Positions 50,625 to 61,069 of a stretch of DNA of 64,000 nucleotides are shown in pieces (within the stretch, counting starts at the first letter, position 1; each line of letters begins with the position of its first letter). The position numbers and the translations under genes were made by a program. The notes beneath the pieces were generated by a model. That model was not told the DNA's origin. It ran no database searches and saw only the letters and a list, made by a program, of their open reading frames with translations. Source of the stretch: Chrysophaeum taylorii (Eukaryota > Sar > Pelagophyceae > Pelagomonadales > Pelagomonadaceae); the NCBI GenBank assembly GCA_029834535.1, contig JAQMWT010000055.1, positions 186,001 through 250,000 on the forward strand, written 5' to 3'.

Positions 50625-52889
50625 TCAGATGATCACAAGTATAATAGTCGTCGACGCGACAATAGCGAGAGTGAGGCGTATGGATGCTGGGGGTCGAGGG
50701 TTCGCCGCTGACTCAATCTTGAATGGATACCAAACGTCGTAAGGAACAGAAATGGCGACGGGGGGGCTTGGCGGCGAGTATGGTTCGTAGTCCCCGGTTC
50801 GTTGCACGAAGGTTGCAGTGGCGTGGATTGCGAATGCTTGTTTGCGGTCGTCGTCGGTTCCATCAAATCGAAACGCGATATCCTCAGTCCCAAAGTCGAC
50901 ACGCGCCGCAATGATTTTTGGTTGCGGGTTGTCGTGCGCACCGACGTAGGCCCAAAGGAACCTATAATTGAGAGAGGTAATCACGTGTTGACAGACACCT
51001 TGGCGTTCGAGCCAAAGAGCGGCGTTGCCAGCGGCAGCGGCCTTGATGTCCAGGTCGAGCCATTGTGTTGGGTCTAGCGGATCTGCGTTACCGAAGATAC
51101 CAATGACGTCGTCAGCAAGGTCGTTCGTGACACCATCGAAGACGAGGTCAGCCGAGGCATTAAAGTAGCGCGGCAGGCCGTTGGCAAACGCGTGGGTGCT
51201 GTCACCCGTACAGAAATCTCGGAGTTCGCCGCGCGTAAGTTTGAGGACACAACCGGATTTTGTGTCGACACCGAATGCAACAGCGAGGCTCTCGACACCA
51301 TCTTCCGAACAAGTTGAGTCGCCTGACGAGCCTAACATCCGAAGGCCGTCGATCCGGGGCAACACATAAGCGGCCGACGCAAGCTTGCCAGCAAGCACGG
51401 GCCGGCCGAAGATGTACCCGGGGTTTCCAGATCGTGTACGATTGACGATGTTTGCGTCCGTGATCGAGCGTACCGCCGAACTCTCCGACTGGAAGGCGAT
51501 GGAGTATCGCTGGCGCATCGCGGTTACCGACGACATCGCCGGGATGTCGGTCAACACGAGGTCGGCGTACGCTCGTATAATCTGGCTGTTTTCCGTCTCG
51601 CCGCCGTACACGATCACGTAGCAGATCTCGACGAGAGCGTTTCGGCATGATGGTGACGCTGGCCGACTCGCATTCTCCCCCAATGCGCAGACCGCCGTAG
51701 GTGCCACGGTCAGCGACGGAACGGGCGTAGGACTTTGGTCGGTGCTCGAGTTCGTGTCTTCCATTGATAACGTAGGCGCGAGCGTGGCAGTGAACGGCCC
51801 GTCGTAAGCGACATCGCACGCCGCGAGGTCTGGATCGAACGAAGAGTATTCGTATTCGGTTCCCGCCTCAAAGTCGCGCCAGCGAACGCGACGCACCTCC
51901 ACGTGGACCCAGTCGCTTCCCGCGGGCGAGGCGCCGGCGTGTTTGCCGAGGAAGAGTCGCGACGCAAAGCGAAACGATCCGAGGTTGGGGCAATCCGCCT
52001 CCAAATTGTCGATGACACGCAAACACTCTGAATTCTGCGCCGCGGCGAACAGCGCGCGCTGGGTTTCGAGGCACTCTCCGCGCTCGTCAGCCATCGGCAA
52101 CGGCAGCACACCGCCGTGTGCTTCGACGAAACCGTACTCTCCCGTTTCGCTATTCAAGAGGGCCGCCGTGTCGAACCCAGACCAGGCGTCCTCCGCGTCG
52201 TACGAAAATGCCGCGCGTATAGGATCGCCTGCGTCGTACGTCTGATCTTTGGCATAGGTCTCAAGGCTCGTCGTGGCCCACTCCGGATAGTCGAAATCCT
52301 TTTGCCCGTCCGAGTCGTCGAACACGGACGAAGACGGGTAACCCGGGTCCTCATAATACTCGCCGCGGAGATCCGAGTTGTCGTAGCGCACGCAAAGCAT
52401 GCGATCGAGCGAAGACTTGGCCGTGCCCTTGGCCGTCATTGGGAAGCGAGGATTTACCCTATCAACGACCTTGGTCGAATAACACTTGGTAACCTCCTCT
52501 GCCACGGGGCCCTCGGGTTCGCACCTCTCGAGGTCTTCAAACCTCGCCCGCTGCGTGCCGGTGCACTCGTGGTCGCAGCAACAGTTGTGGTCGCACATGC
52601 CGGCGGTCAAGTCGCAGATGCACGTGCACTCGAACAAGGTACACTCGCGGTCTGTGTCTCCAGTTTTTCGGCAATCACAGCCAGGCGGCATCTTCCGATC
52701 GTTGCTGTAGACTTGGTCGACGTACGATTCCATCGGGATACGGGTTTCTGGAGAAGCAACGCATTCGTGACTCGGGCCGTCCGATAAGACCACAGGAAAG
52801 AATGGCCATCTCTCCTCGCTCGTTTCCTCGCACGTCGCGACGACCACCAAGCGCGAAAACAAGGCGATGATGAGTGGTCGTCGTCTCAT
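50625..52889 (-). CDS. Tectonic family protein, ciliary transition zone
   Basis: Tectonics are part of the MKS module that gates the ciliary membrane at the transition zone. The protein has 754 residues from the ATG at 52889 (a GTG lies nine codons upstream). It has a signal peptide (RRPLIIALFSRLVVVATC). The family hallmark is the Cys-rich block at about residues 65-115: CTLFECTCICDLTAGMCD followed by HNCCCDHECTGTQRARFED. A long beta-rich ectodomain follows, with several N-glycosylation sites and a Ser/Thr/Pro linker near residue 395. The C-terminal part has the conserved VPYDVWYPFKIE and one terminal membrane helix (IRLTLAIVASTTIILVII), as in TCTN2/3. Which tectonic paralogue it represents is unclear. 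It is divergent from the Dpy-30/UMP-CMP kinase gene. Confidence 0.88.
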   Translation of the reverse strand: MRRRPLIIALFSRLVVVATCEETSEERWPFFPVVLSDGPSHECVASPETRIPMESYVDQVYSNDRKMPPGCDCRKTGDTDRECTLFECTCICDLTAGMCDHNCCCDHECTGTQRARFEDLERCEPEGPVAEEVTKCYSTKVVDRVNPRFPMTAKGTAKSSLDRMLCVRYDNSDLRGEYYEDPGYPSSSVFDDSDGQKDFDYPEWATTSLETYAKDQTYDAGDPIRAAFSYDAEDAWSGFDTAALLNSETGEYGFVEAHGGVLPLPMADERGECLETQRALFAAAQNSECLRVIDNLEADCPNLGSFRFASRLFLGKHAGASPAGSDWVHVEVRRVRWRDFEAGTEYEYSSFDPDLAACDVAYDGPFTATLAPTLSMEDTNSSTDQSPTPVPSLTVAPTAVCALGENASRPASPSCRNALVEICYVIVYGGETENSQIIRAYADLVLTDIPAMSSVTAMRQRYSIAFQSESSAVRSITDANIVNRTRSGNPGYIFGRPVLAGKLASAAYVLPRIDGLRMLGSSGDSTCSEDGVESLAVAFGVDTKSGCVLKLTRGELRDFCTGDSTHAFANGLPRYFNASADLVFDGVTNDLADDVIGIFGNADPLDPTQWLDLDIKAAAAGNAALWLERQGVCQHVITSLNYRFLWAYVGAHDNPQPKIIAARVDFGTEDIAFRFDGTDDDRKQAFAIHATATFVQRTGDYEPYSPPSPPVAISVPYDVWYPFKIESAANPRPPASIRLTLAIVASTTIILVII

Positions 52890-53051
52890 CGTCCGAAGAA
52901 TAACGGGCCTTAACACTGTAACATTATGACGTCAACCCGACCGTCGCGCCACAACCGAAAGATTTAGTGTTGTTGTACCGGGTTAACAACTTTTTCATAT
53001 CGAGCGGTCCGCTGGAGGTGTCGGGGGCCAGCGTTGTGAGGAGGAGGAAAC
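52890..53051. promoter_or_regulatory. 162-bp divergent promoter shared by two ciliary genes
   Basis: It contains a perfect palindromic TGACGTCA (CRE/bZIP type) at 52927-52934 and an inverted pair GTTGTT/AACAAC (52969-52974 and 52985-52990). The pair loosely recalls an RFX X-box half-site arrangement but does not match its consensus. Confidence 0.5.
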
Positions 53052-54185
53052 ATGGCCGGGCGAAAGCAGGCCATCTACAATGGCGCGCGGTCGCTGGCCG
53101 ACAACGAACACTACATTATTCAGATCTTCGATGTGGCACCCTGCGGTGTGTTGGTCAAGGCGTACCGGCAATCAAATTCGATCGAGATCTACATGCCCAT
53201 AACCGAAGGCGAGCTCGATAAAGCGACGCTCAATCGGTCCGAAAAGTCGCTCTCGAAGCTGGCTGATTCGTTGGATTTGGTAGAAAAGGGCGGTCAAACG
53301 TTCCTCGAGTCTTCCATTCCTGGTATCAGCAAACCTAAGGTCGTCCCGTCGGGCGACGGCGTGAGGCAATTTATTGGGCGCACCAAAGCCGGCGACGAGA
53401 CGCTCCCCGAGTTCCTCACAAAGGCACTCGCGGAACTTTGCAAAGAGAAGCCGAGCGGGATCGAGGCCGTGCGGTGGCTAGGGAATTGGCTGCTCGAGAA
53501 CAACCCAAACCAGCCTCGGGTCGAGGAGCCGTCCGACGAGCAAGTCGTCGAGGAACCGGTCGACGACAACGACTTTGGTGGGTACGGCACCCTGTTACCC
53601 AACATGTTCCAGGTCGTGTTTGTGCTGGGTGGACCGGGCGCCGGCAAGGGCACGCAGTGTGCCAAAATCTCTGAAGCTTTCAGCTACGTCCATCTCAGCG
53701 CCGGAGATCTTCTCCGCGCAGCGCGTCAAGATCCTAATTCGACACACGGCGAGCTGATCAACTCGTTCATCAAGGAGGGCAAGATCGTCCCCGTCGATAT
53801 CACGATTGGTCTTCTCAAAGCCGCGATGGAGCAGAGCGGCAAGCGGCACTTTCTCGTCGACGGTTTTCCCCGAAATCTTGACAATCTCGATGGCTGGAAC
53901 AAACACATGAGCGACTGCGCCCACGTCAACTTCCTGCTATTCCTCGCCACCACCGAGGAAGTCATGCAAGATCGTATTCTTGCCCGCGGCGCCCTGGCCG
54001 CCAAGGCTGGTGCCATCGTCCGAGCAGACGATAATGTCGAGACCATCAAGAAGAGATTCCACACTTATCTCGAGTCGACCATGCCGATCATCAACCACTT
54101 CAAATCACTTGGCCTATGTCGTGAAGTCGACTCCTCGCCCCCGCCGGATGACGTCTTCGCCGAGGTTGCAAAACATTTCGTTTAG
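53052..54185 (+). CDS. UMP-CMP kinase fused to a Dpy-30 docking motif
   Basis: The protein has 377 residues in one exon. Residues about 1-110 form an unrecognised N-terminal domain. Residues about 117-153 (LPEFLTKALAELCKEKPSGI and EAVRWLGNWLLENNP) match the Dpy-30/RIIa-like dimerisation-docking helix pair. Residues about 186-377 are a nucleoside monophosphate kinase. The P-loop GGPGAGKGTQC is at 193-203, and HLSAGDLLR, IKEGKIVPVDIT, FLVDGFPRNLDNLDGWNKHM and RADDNVETIKKRFHTYLEST follow. This set matches UMP-CMP kinase more closely than adenylate kinase, whose motif would read DGFPR...Q. The Dpy-30 motif in ciliates and algae anchors enzymes to radial spokes and other axonemal complexes, so a flagellar nucleotide kinase is inferred. 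The loop before RADDN is a few residues longer than in the usual enzyme. Confidence 0.9.
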   Translation: MAGRKQAIYNGARSLADNEHYIIQIFDVAPCGVLVKAYRQSNSIEIYMPITEGELDKATLNRSEKSLSKLADSLDLVEKGGQTFLESSIPGISKPKVVPSGDGVRQFIGRTKAGDETLPEFLTKALAELCKEKPSGIEAVRWLGNWLLENNPNQPRVEEPSDEQVVEEPVDDNDFGGYGTLLPNMFQVVFVLGGPGAGKGTQCAKISEAFSYVHLSAGDLLRAARQDPNSTHGELINSFIKEGKIVPVDITIGLLKAAMEQSGKRHFLVDGFPRNLDNLDGWNKHMSDCAHVNFLLFLATTEEVMQDRILARGALAAKAGAIVRADDNVETIKKRFHTYLESTMPIINHFKSLGLCREVDSSPPPDDVFAEVAKHFV

Positions 54186-54817
54186 CCCTCCTCTCCTGCG
54201 ATCAGGTCGTCATCTTTTGCCTTTTCGACGCGGCACGCTGCGGGTCTCTCGAGAGCCACTCCTGGTCTAATCCTTCTCCCACCTTCCCGCCACCTACTCT
54301 TCCCCACACCCACCCTATGCCATCGTGTACACGCTATATATATGACAGTCGCCTCTTCACATTACCAAGCCGGTTTTTAGAGTTCGAAGGCAAGCAGCAG
54401 TCCCCATCCCCGGCCTAACGACATCCAACAATCTGATCCATTTTGAAAATGTGGAATTCATAACCACGCAGGTTTTTTGAGTTTGAAGGCACGCAGCTGA
54501 TCCCATCCCTCGCCTTACTACATCCATCAACCTGATCCATTTTGTTTATCCGGAATTTACTTGCCACGAGGCGCCGCCGCCCGCGAATTCATACTTGCCA
54601 CGAGGCGCCGCCGCCCGCTCAGAATAACTGTCTCGCTCGACGCCTCGCGCGACTCTCTCATATAAGGGTTGTTCGCGTGGCGATGATGATGGCGAGCGTC
54701 ATGGGTCTGGGATCGAATGGGTACGACTCATGATACGTGCTTGCGACGCTGGTGCGCGCGTTGCCTTCATTGTGGCGCAAGCTGTGCTTGATCTACGAGA
54801 ATCGGAAGCCCAAGTCC
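54186..54817. repeat. Intergenic with two short tandem duplications
   Basis: A unit of about 99 bases is duplicated: starts at 54372 (GGTTTTTAGAGTTCGAAGGC) and 54471 (GGTTTTTTGAGTTTGAAGGC), sharing CTGATCCATTTTG later on. A second pair, ACTTGCCACGAGGCGCCGCC, occurs at 54559 and 54593 (period 34). No gene is seen. Confidence 0.75.
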
Positions 54818-55062
54818 TGGGAAGGTAATAACTAACTAACTAACTAACTTCAGACCTCTCCCGAGCATGGGAGCCAGGCCGGACCGACAGGAGCCAGTCC
54901 GGAATCACGGGCCTGTAGACGAGGAGCGCCGAAAGGTCGGTCGGCGGAGAGTGACCATCAAGCTTGTCGCCATGCGACGAGGAGACCGCGATATGACTGA
55001 CAACCAACTCGTCGATAACCTTCCGTCTTCGCCCCCCGGCCATACATATATGGGAAGGTAAT
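54818..55062 (-). mobile_element. SINE-like insertion with perfect 12-bp target-site duplication
   Basis: TGGGAAGGTAAT occurs at 54818-54829 and 55051-55062. The 221 bases between them start with an (AACT)n tail, continue with CAGACCTCTCCCGAGCATGG, and match the reverse complement of the copy at 47423-47735 as far as the GGCCATAC head region. The insertion is probably recent, since both duplication copies are identical. Confidence 0.88.
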
Positions 55063-55364
55063 GACCGCACCAAAGGAATGGGCACAGCGGCAGTGTTAGG
55101 CGCTGCACCTTGAGCTGCACAAAACTCTCAAGTGTTGCGCTCGTGCGTGCATCGCCGTGCATTTCGCAACCACTGTGTATCAGTACCTAGAGGAGACGGC
55201 GGAAATTGTAGCGGTTGAATGGGGTCGGCTTCTCCGGATCTGCATAATATCTTATGTGAATTCGGCTACTTATGGATTTGCGGTCAAAAAAACGAAAATC
55301 CTCGCGCCCTGGGAACACGATTACATCCACAAGTTGAGTTTAATGATGTCCCGTTGAATCGTGG

Positions 55365-55540
55365 AACCCCACCAAAGGCCCTCAATGCCCGTGCCCCCGC
55401 TCGCACCCCTCCTCTTGGCAGTCGACTTTGTAAAACCCTCGCGTCTCCACACAACACTCCAAAGCTCCTCAACGCTCGTGCCCCCGCCCGGTCGCACCCC
55501 CCTAACGAACCCCTTCTTAGCAGTTGACTTTCAAACGCTG
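55365..55540 (-). repeat. GTCGAC dispersed repeat, two tandem units on the minus strand
   Basis: Cores at 55421 (GGCAGTCGACTTTGTAAAAC) and 55523 (AGCAGTTGACTTTCAAACGC) are about 102 bases apart. On the minus strand each continues as G-rich sequence ending in GGGCATTGAGGGCC or GAGCGTTGAGGAGC. These are the best-preserved long units in the window. Confidence 0.75.
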
Positions 55541-56812
55541 CCTGAGAATTCGAAGAGAATGAACTGTGCGAAATCTTTTCAGATACGATGTTTTTGCATA
55601 CTCCCATGACATTCGCACTTCATGTGTGCAGAGCGAATGTCGTGGCCGTTATTGGCGCTCCAAGCCCAGCGCGAGCTCGCACCGGGCAACGAGCTTACGC
55701 CGGGCTTGTTTTCTCGGAATCGACGGCGGTATAAATCTGAGGCGACAGGCCAAGGACGGTATCAAGAACGTAAGTCCGACGAGCATCGCCCAGCAGTTAA
55801 CGTTCGAAGGTAAACTTTGTCCTTATCCTGAGCGATGACCCGTTCGTCGAGAAAGTCGGGAACGCGCTCATGAACTACAAGTCCACCTCACGTCCTTGGT
55901 CAGCGGGCCGAGATATGCGACAAACGGATCCCACAGCCTCGAGGAGATGAGCATGGTTCTCGCCGCGTTTCACTCACCTGGGCTTGAATGTCCCACGCCT
56001 CTTGGTGCCACTCAAGACGTTGGACCTTGTTGCGATCGCCTGCTGGCGCGCCGCGTTTCGTAGAACTCGACAGCCTCGTCATGCAAGGTGAGGTCGAAGC
56101 TGGCTACGGGTGTTCTTCGCCAGATCATGTCACGATCAAGTTCGACGGCAGCATACGTCGCATCATCAACGTCGTCGCCAAGGACGAGACCACGGGAGCT
56201 CTGTCGGGAACACGTCCACTCTTGCGCACGATCTGAGTCTCGCGTAATGGCCAATGACATTCTTTCATGCTCTCGACACCCGTCTTGCGGAGTCTCCAAC
56301 CGCCTTCAAACACGTGCCGGAGCCTCGGACCGCCGAGCGCAAGCCTCTCTTTCTATCAACCACCCCTCGCAGCAATGACCGTGCACCGGGGAATCCATGG
56401 GCCGACACCATCCATGTCGCGCCACAGTCACGCTCGGACGCCACACTCCTGAAGACGAGGACTGACGTCACGCTCCGCGCGCCGGAGACGAGAATCGCCA
56501 ACACCCTGAAGTTTGACCACCGGGGTCTAGCTTGAACTCAGGGTCTTGAGACACATATACCACCTCTTGGACCTGACACACCACCAGAAGATAAGTGTGA
56601 CCAAATGAAGCACGCGCCCTGTGTTTGAAACGTTCGTATATGAGCAAGCCGGCTTCAATTAACTCGTCTCCTGACAGGTCGTACTGCAATTCGCGGCTGC
56701 AATGTAGGCAGCGAGAAAGGTATGGAAGTTGATGGCTTCGTTAATCGTTGTGCGTAAAAGAACCTATTTGTCCTCCTAGTGCATTTGGCCGGGTCATTTA
56801 CCCGAGAGACGC

Positions 56813-57013
56813 TTGGACCGACGCAGTTCATTGTCGCTCCCTCCCCACGAGATCGACGCCGCTTTTGCCGACGGATGGGTCGGTCTGCTGGGCACCGAGA
56901 TCTCCCCGAGCATCGCCCACTTTTTTACCCTGGGCCTGTATCTCATCGTCGGCGGGTTCTACCTACGATGTTCGCATTGGGATTATGAGAGAGCCTGGGA
57001 GTTGCTAAGCTAG
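56813..57013 (+). pseudogene. Possible exon or fragment of a membrane protein
   Basis: The frame reads HEIDAAFADGWVGLLGTEIS, then PSIAHFFTLGLYLIVGGFYL, a convincing amphipathic start followed by a membrane helix, and stops at 57013. It looks like a piece of a multi-pass enzyme such as a desaturase/hydroxylase-type protein, but there is too little to name it. It could be a stray exon or relic. Confidence 0.3.
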
Positions 57014-57101
57014 TTTTCTCTTAACGTCGAGCTAGCTTAGCTTATGTGACCGGCCGCAGAGCACAATTGTGACCCGCAATCGACGAACACACTAATAGAA
57101 T

Positions 57102-58611
57102 ATGTTGTGTATGACGTACAAAGCGATGCGGATGCATCCCTCGCCCTGTTGCTCGCTTCTGGAGGGACCATCCACAGGGTCTGCTGCGACGAGAGTAGCC
57201 GAACTGGGTGAAGTCTACGAAGACGGCCACAATGCCGCCGGGTTGTTAGCCGGGCCGGCGAATATTTGGGTGGTTCCGTTGAGTTTTAACGCTCCAGAGA
57301 TGTTGTGGCTCGCTGTGGTGTCGCGCTTCGCGCGCGGCGAGCGCGCTGTGTTGCACATCGATGGCGTGGGAATTGCCATCGAGTGGGAAGCGAGCATGTC
57401 CTGCAACGAAAAGCACGAGCGCGCGATCTCCGTGTTGAAACGACGCCAGGCAGACGTGCCAGTCATCGGCCAAGGATGCTCGAGCACCGAGTGCTCCGCG
57501 CTGTTGTTGACGGCGGGGATCGCGCCCGAATGCATGGCATATGCGAGTTCCCAGCTCAACCAAGTGCAGCTGGAGCGTCGAGTATGGCACGGAGAGGCCT
57601 TGGTCGTTTACAACAAGGGCGACACCCCGCGACTCGCAGTAGACGGCGACCACGTCGAGTCTCTCGCGGCACTGTTTGACAGCATATATGCGGATCTCGG
57701 CGCTACATTGCAACTGGAGTTGGCCTACGCCGAGGCCGGGCGGGCGCTCCCTCGCGCGTATTTGCACGACTTGCGCCGAAACGGCTGGCAAAAGATGCCC
57801 GGAGGCGCGTGGCCGACGCTGTTCCCAGAGTCATGGGTCGAGAAGACGCGAGGCCTTCGCACAACAAAAGTCTATGACTTCTTTTTCGTTGGTGGTCTCC
57901 GTAACGACAAGGCGACCGAGCTCATGAGAACCTGGGTCCTCGATTTTGTGCGGGCACACTTCGCCCGAAATTCCTACCTCGCCTTCACCGATGCCGCGAC
58001 GCGGACCGAGCACATCCCGCTCGGGGTTTTCGATAAGACCCTGGATACCGCTGGCTGGAACCCCAAACAGAGCAACCCGCCCACCCAGATCGTGCGTCAT
58101 TGCGAGCCGTTCCAACGACGACGACGACGCGAGTAGGCCGCGGCGATGGACTCGCTCGAGCGCGCGGCCTGGCTTGACTGGTTGCAATCATTACCTCGAC
58201 CTTCGTCGCAGTGGCCGTCCTTCGTCGACGCTGTCCGCTCTCGATATGTCGTCTTCGACGAAGTCTACTTCTCGAGACTCTGCGCCTCGCGATTCACTCT
58301 CGCCCCTGCTGGCGACGGCCCTTGGTGCGACGAAACGAAATGTTTTCCGCGCGAGCTTATATTGTAGGTCGAGGCGCTTTTTCGAGGCGATGCTGTGCTG
58401 TTCGATCCCGATCGTCCAGCGTCACGAGCACGCCGGCCGTACGGACGACGAGCTCGCGCTGCCTTACTTCTACTACGTCTACCACCCGAGTTTGCCGACG
58501 TCACATTATGTCTACGTAGCCGACTGGGCAACCGCAAACTGGCGCACTTTTCTCCGAAAACACACGCTCCTTGAGTCGTCCTTCGACGATTTTCATTGCC
58601 CCCCGCAGTAG
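57102..58611 (+). CDS. Exostosin/GT47-like glycosyltransferase, 3 exons
   Basis: Two introns join three frames. The 58092-58136 intron (45 nt, phase 0) and the 58325-58367 intron (43 nt, phase 2) both begin GTGCG and end TAG. Exons 57102-58091, 58137-58324 and 58368-58611 give 473 residues. The exostosin-type signature is rebuilt across the second junction: FTLAPAGDGPW continues into SRRFFEAMLCCSIPIV, the nucleotide-sugar-binding region of GT47 and related enzymes. Upstream KVYDFFFVGGLRNDKATELM also fits the family. The N-terminus shows no clear signal anchor, so an upstream exon may be missing. The acceptor cannot be inferred; cell-wall or surface glycan synthesis is the usual role. Confidence 0.75.
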
Positions 58612-58694
58612 TGCACCGATATTTATAGAGGTCATTCTCAAATTAGATCCTAGCCCCGATTCTCTTTCGCGCTGAACGAGAAACCACTCAACGC

Positions 58695-58830
58695 CCAGAC
58701 GAGTGCCCTGTCGACCTTCAAAAACGCCCTGCGTGCTCACGTTCGCACTGCTCCCTCCCCCCTCTTTGCAGTCGAACTTCAAACATCTCCGAACGTCCCC
58801 CCCAATTACCAGCGACCTTTAAAAGCCCTC
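58695..58830 (-). repeat. GTCGAC dispersed repeat, three decayed units
   Basis: Cores at 58710 (GTCGACCTTCAAAAAC), 58771 (GCAGTCGAACTTCAAAC) and 58811 (CAGCGACCTTTAAAAG) share orientation with the 55.4 kb units. Confidence 0.65.
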
Positions 58831-61069
58831 ATCAATGACAATGTGTTGATGATTTTACCCTCATCAATCAATAACAAATGGTCGTTGGATCTTCGGTTGG
58901 GCGCCTGGCGCGATGGGGATGGCTTTACTTCGCTGAGCTGACGGGAAGCGGTACTCTACCGGTGATATGTACCATCGTGGCCGTTGTACCGGCTCTATGC
59001 CGCTATGATCTGTCTACAATGTGTCGTGGCTCGCTCCCGTCGAGTTGCTTCTGTCTGAGTTGGCCGCCGAGGGCTGCACTCGCGCACTGGCCAATCCACG
59101 GGCCGACTGGCGTGAGAATCTACGTTAAGAGCTTGAGTTCAGCGGCCAAAGGGGTCGACGATTCGGATTCGTCGCCCGATCGTCTGGCGAAGCGTTCGAG
59201 AGCTGCAATTCTTGTTAGAAGCAAAGATGTTCGTTAGTTATAGAGAGTGCGTATGCTGCGTCGCGCCGCTACCGACAGTTAAGGAGCGCCGATCGACGTG
59301 GGACGGGTTCTTCGAGTCGAGGGCAAGCTCCCAGTCGACTTTATCATGTGCGGACGCGGGCTGTCGAAATTATTTCGTTCTTCGGTACCATACATAGAAG
59401 ACGGCGCAAGCTAATGTCGCTCGCTTGTATGACTCGCCGACGAAGCACTTCAAGACGCGAATTCGGCCAAGCGACGGGGTTTGGGTATATCACGACTATT
59501 CGATAGGCCGGCGGGTAGATGAGGGGCTTGAGGGGATTTAGAAGATGAGTTCCATGCGTTTTGACCACCGGGACAGGGACTGTGACACTCGCTGTGAAAA
59601 GTATGTTGTCGGCAAAATGATAGTCAATGTTGGCTGTCCTGCGTTCGCGAGAGCTGTAACAACGGTCTCTCAGGGCGCTCCGAGGCGGCGAGTCTCCCGC
59701 GACGTCCACATAAACGTCCAGCTGACACGTCCAGCCCATCCTCACGATTTCTTCACGCAGAGTGATCATCGACAGCCTCATGAGGGGCAAGGAAACGCAG
59801 CAATGGCGCGCTGTTGCTGCCGAGCACGAGACCGAAATCGCCCACGCCGGGACTTTTGAGGCCAAGGGAGCCTCGGCTACGGAGAGATAGGCGCTGATGA
59901 CCGCTGAGTGGAATACTGTCCTCATCGAAGGCAACTAAGCCTCCAAGGAGAAACAGGCAGAGCGCTAAGAGGTGAAGCTTCTTGGCACGATAGGCAAGTT
60001 AGAGGCGACAAGTGCCGCGGCGAAGGAGGACGTCAACACGGCGGTGGCCGCCTTGACGAACAGATGAAGCAGCGTTGCATAAAGAGGTGTGATCCTCAAA
60101 TGCTCGAAATGAGGACCGCTACGCCGCCATCAACCGTGGCTCAACCGCGATGCGAAATGGTGCTCGATCTCGGCATTCGAGAGCCTTCTCGACATCATGG
60201 GCGGAAATCGGGCGGATCCGAGCGCGTGTCAAGGAGCTCGAGGAGGAATGCGTTTTCGTTTGGTACCGCCGAAACGGTCGTGAAAAATGGAGCCGGCACC
60301 TGGACGCCGTGGGCCCAAGATGCGCATGCCGAGCATGAAGCTTCTTGCCTCGTGCGTGGCGCCTAGCGAGGTGCCAGAGGCTTTGGCTGCGGTCGTCCAG
60401 GCTGTCGTCAGCCCAGAGAGTCGTGCGAGCTGCGTGTGCTAATGGAGTGCTTCGCGCCCTTCGCGCCCCATGATCGGAGTCCTCCACGAGCCCTTGCCGC
60501 TCTCGATCTCGGCGGCGCCGAGCTTGTTGAAGTTACCACGGATGCTTCGCCCTTCGTTGACGTCGAAGCTGGCGACGGCACATTTCGGCATCGGGTGCAC
60601 CGGCGTACCACGCGACTGGATTTCCGACACGTAAAGTCGATCAGACCGCGGACGGCGAGGCCAGGGCGCTGGCCAACCAGATCGGGGATATGAACAGCAC
60701 CATCGACCTGGTGTGGAGAGTCTTCGAGAAGTGCCATGGAGCCAACATGCAGAATAGGGATTGCCCCCCGTCCGAGTGGGCGTCCAGAAACTCGCCGGCC
60801 GAGAGTCGCGACCAACAACGCGTCGACCGCGATCGCCTCCTTCCGCGAGCTTCTTAAAAATTTCAAGGCGGCTCTTTGAAAGGAATTAGGGCGGCGACCA
60901 GTGGGCTTTGTTGTCGCGCATTCTTGAGAAGGCCTAATGAGCAAACTGCCACCATCATGGTATTCAAAACACAAATGAGGCCAAAGAGCCATTTGAGAAA
61001 AAGAGGCCGTAACGCCAACTACATGATGGCCCCTGTCGTTGGTTGTTTCACCAGCCAAAGTACACTATG

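Larger units (their letters stand above)
55063..57101. other. Mostly repeats and non-coding sequence
   Basis: Apart from the GTCGAC units and the fragment listed separately, I see only short frames without family motifs. Confidence 0.4.

Noticed and set aside
53052-54185. Adenylate kinase call for the Dpy-30 kinase
   Set aside because: The motif set (GKIVPVDIT, NLDNLDGWNKHM, RADDN) matches UMP-CMP kinase better.
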